Assembly: GCA_020633495.1 (NCBI GenBank) | Contig: JACKDR010000001.1 | Coordinates: 248,001 to 312,000 of the forward strand | Length of the DNA: 64,000 nucleotides | Origin: Kofleriaceae bacterium | GTDB lineage: Bacteria > Myxococcota_A > Polyangia > Haliangiales > Haliangiaceae | Reading direction: 5' to 3' | Part shown: in pieces, positions 62,764 to 64,000 of the stretch | How the letters are laid out: the number at the start of each line of letters is the position of its first letter | Position numbering within the stretch: the stretch's first letter is position 1 | Translations under genes and position numbers: made by a program | Notes under the pieces: model-generated | Databases searched by the model: none | Told to the model about the DNA's origin: nothing | What the model saw: only the letters and a program-made list of their open reading frames with translations

Positions 62764-64000
62764 CTACCGCAGCTCGCGGAACGGCGCGTCGTCGACCAGC
62801 TCGCCGGCGGCGCCGACCCGCGCCGTGGTCGCGGCCAGGATCGCGGCGCGCACCTCGGCCGGATCGGTCGGCAGCGGATCGCGCCACAGCCGCACCACGC
62901 CGCGCATGGTCGCCATCGTCAGCCCCGGGAACCGCCAGATCGCGCCGGGCGCGGCGCCGGTGGTGTCCTGGCGCCACGTCCCCGACGCCAGGTCCGCGAA
63001 CACCAGGCCGTCGTCGACGCCGACCACGACGCCGCCGTCGTCGGTGAACGCGATCTCGCGCACCGCCTTGCCGGGGATCGTGACCGGGTGCAGGGCGGCG
63101 TCGTCGACGGCGGCGGCGAGGAAGCCGCCCTCGCCGCCCAGCGCGACCACCCAGCGGCCGTCCGGCGACATCCGCACCTCGGTCGGCGGCGACGTCCACG
63201 ACGCCGCCAGCACCCGACGCGGCCCGGCGCCCGCGACCACCACCGCCGAGGCCGCGGCGTCCCAGCCGACCACCGCGTCGCCGTCCTCGCGCAGCCACCA
63301 CGCGGTCAGCGCGCCGACGTCGTCGATCGTGTCGATCGCGCCGGTGCCGAGCCGGCACCGCCGCAGCACGCCGCCGTCGAGCGCCGCGATCGTCGCGCCG
63401 TCGCCGCTGATCGAGACGTCGTCGGAGCCGGCGGCGTCGCCGCACACCGCGTCGCCGCCGCCGCCGTCGACCGACCAGCGCCGGATGACGTGATCCTCGC
63501 CGGCGGTGTACGGCGTGCCGTCGCGCGCGAACCAGCCGATCGCGGCGTCGCCCAGCGGCCGCGCCGCCGCGCCCTCGGCCAGCGGCAGCAGCACCGCGCC
63601 GTCGTCGCCGACGAACAGCAGGTGGCGGCCGTCGGGGGCCAGCGCCAGATCGGAGCCGGCCGGCACCGGCAGCTCGCGGACCCGCACCAGCTGGTCGCCG
63701 TCGCGGCGCCACAGCTCGACCGGGCCCATCAGCCAGTCGATGACCAGCGTGGCGCCGTCACCGCTGACCGCGAGCTCCGGCGTGGTCACGACCCGCGGCT
63801 CGGCGCTGCCCGGCGGCTGCGGCGGCGCCGGCACCCGCGCCACCGACGCCGGCCGCCGCGGCAGGCGCCACAGCCGCACCGCCGGCGAGCCGGCGACCGC
63901 GACGACCGCGCCGTCGCCGCTGGCCGCGACGTCGCGGACCGCGTGATCGGCGAGCAGCGTGCGCGCGCCGCGGTCGCGATCGACGACAGCGATCCGCATC
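62764..64000 (-). CDS. WD40/propeller protein, C-terminal part (5' end outside the window)
   Basis: About 412 residues of repeats, cut by the window edge; the apparent first Met near 63999 is probably internal. Repeats: VRDVAASGDGAVVAVAGSPAVRLWRL, ELAVSGDGATLVIDWLMGPVELWRRDG, DLALAPDGRHLLFVGDDG, DVSISGDGATIAALDGG and VRMSPDGRWVVALGG, i.e. WD40-like blades. The end, RLWRDPLPTDPAEVRAAILAATTARV, is typical of Myxococcota proteins where a Ser/Thr kinase precedes the propeller. A kinase domain upstream of the window is expected, not seen. Confidence 0.75.
   Translation of the reverse strand, partial: MRIAVVDRDRGARTLLADHAVRDVAASGDGAVVAVAGSPAVRLWRLPRRPASVARVPAPPQPPGSAEPRVVTTPELAVSGDGATLVIDWLMGPVELWRRDGDQLVRVRELPVPAGSDLALAPDGRHLLFVGDDGAVLLPLAEGAAARPLGDAAIGWFARDGTPYTAGEDHVIRRWSVDGGGGDAVCGDAAGSDDVSISGDGATIAALDGGVLRRCRLGTGAIDTIDDVGALTAWWLREDGDAVVGWDAAASAVVVAGAGPRRVLAASWTSPPTEVRMSPDGRWVVALGGEGGFLAAAVDDAALHPVTIPGKAVREIAFTDDGGVVVGVDDGLVFADLASGTWRQDTTGAAPGAIWRFPGLTMATMRGVVRLWRDPLPTDPAEVRAAILAATTARVGAAGELVDDAPFRELR

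Overview
The window looks like a chromosome segment of a very GC-rich (my estimate is mid-70s %) member of the Myxococcota, probably a Polyangia/Haliangium/Kofleriaceae-type myxobacterium. Support for this: several Hanks-type Ser/Thr kinases fused to other domains, a MYXO-CTERM-tailed metallopeptidase, a 1090-residue cyclase/AAA/TPR protein with zinc ribbons, many Cys-rich or low-complexity lipoproteins, and almost exclusive G/C at third codon positions. No rRNA, tRNA, CRISPR array or transposase gene was seen. The genus was not determined.

Layout. 1-5 kb: 5'-part of an EF-G-like GTPase gene (minus strand) behind a candidate 44-codon Cys-rich ORF, a DUF6438-type lipoprotein, a class C beta-lactamase-like lipoprotein, and two tandem paralogous small lipoproteins (a third copy lies at 44.4 kb). 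5-10 kb: tandem flavodoxin-like protein, a Rieske-cytochrome P450 fusion translationally coupled to an AmpG-like permease, and a divergent DUF1801 protein. 10-17.6 kb: cyclase/AAA regulator, nitronate monooxygenase, AhpD-like protein, a frameshifted glycine-rich lipoprotein and a SEC-C protein. 17.5-23.4 kb: a rhombosortase directly behind a VIT-VWA protein with a GlyGly-type C-terminal sorting tail, then a DrrAB-like ABC exporter behind a PadR regulator. 23.4-28.2 kb: ABC1 kinase divergent from a TetR regulator, a 2-hydroxyacyl-CoA-lyase-like TPP enzyme, a glyoxalase and a hotdog thioesterase. 28.2-34.5 kb: TPR and Cys-rich secreted proteins, a Ser/Thr kinase, and a KAP-type ATPase coupled to a membrane Ser/Thr kinase that carries a frameshift. 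34.5-44.8 kb: Ig-like lipoprotein, thioesterase, SDR, GH31 glycosidase, CBS protein, a DUF4388-TonB-phosphate-binding-OmpA fusion, and two secreted proteins. 44.8-45.4 kb: a 637-bp non-coding element bounded by perfect 20-bp inverted repeats. 45.5-64 kb: propeller and Cys-rich lipoproteins, a Ser/Thr kinase-alpha/beta hydrolase fusion, a second ABC1 kinase, an ITPase-like protein, MYXO-CTERM peptidase, DUF481 and cytochrome-c-like envelope proteins, a TetR/diiron operon with a 12-bp-arm operator, an LRR protein, and the C-terminal part of a WD40-like propeller protein cut by the window edge.

Two features tie the region together. First, at least 13 genes have a TAnnnT hexamer only 6-10 nt before the start codon, usually without a Shine-Dalgarno sequence, which suggests widespread leaderless transcripts. 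Operon-internal genes and those with longer leaders instead carry GGAG-type ribosome sites. Second, the three AT-richer intergenic patches each hold a clear palindrome next to a TetR or PadR gene. The most unusual content is the Rieske-P450 fusion, the rhombosortase/VIT-VWA pair with its odd junction, the DUF4388-TonB-PBP-OmpA protein, the kinase-hydrolase fusion and the inverted-repeat element touching a stop codon.
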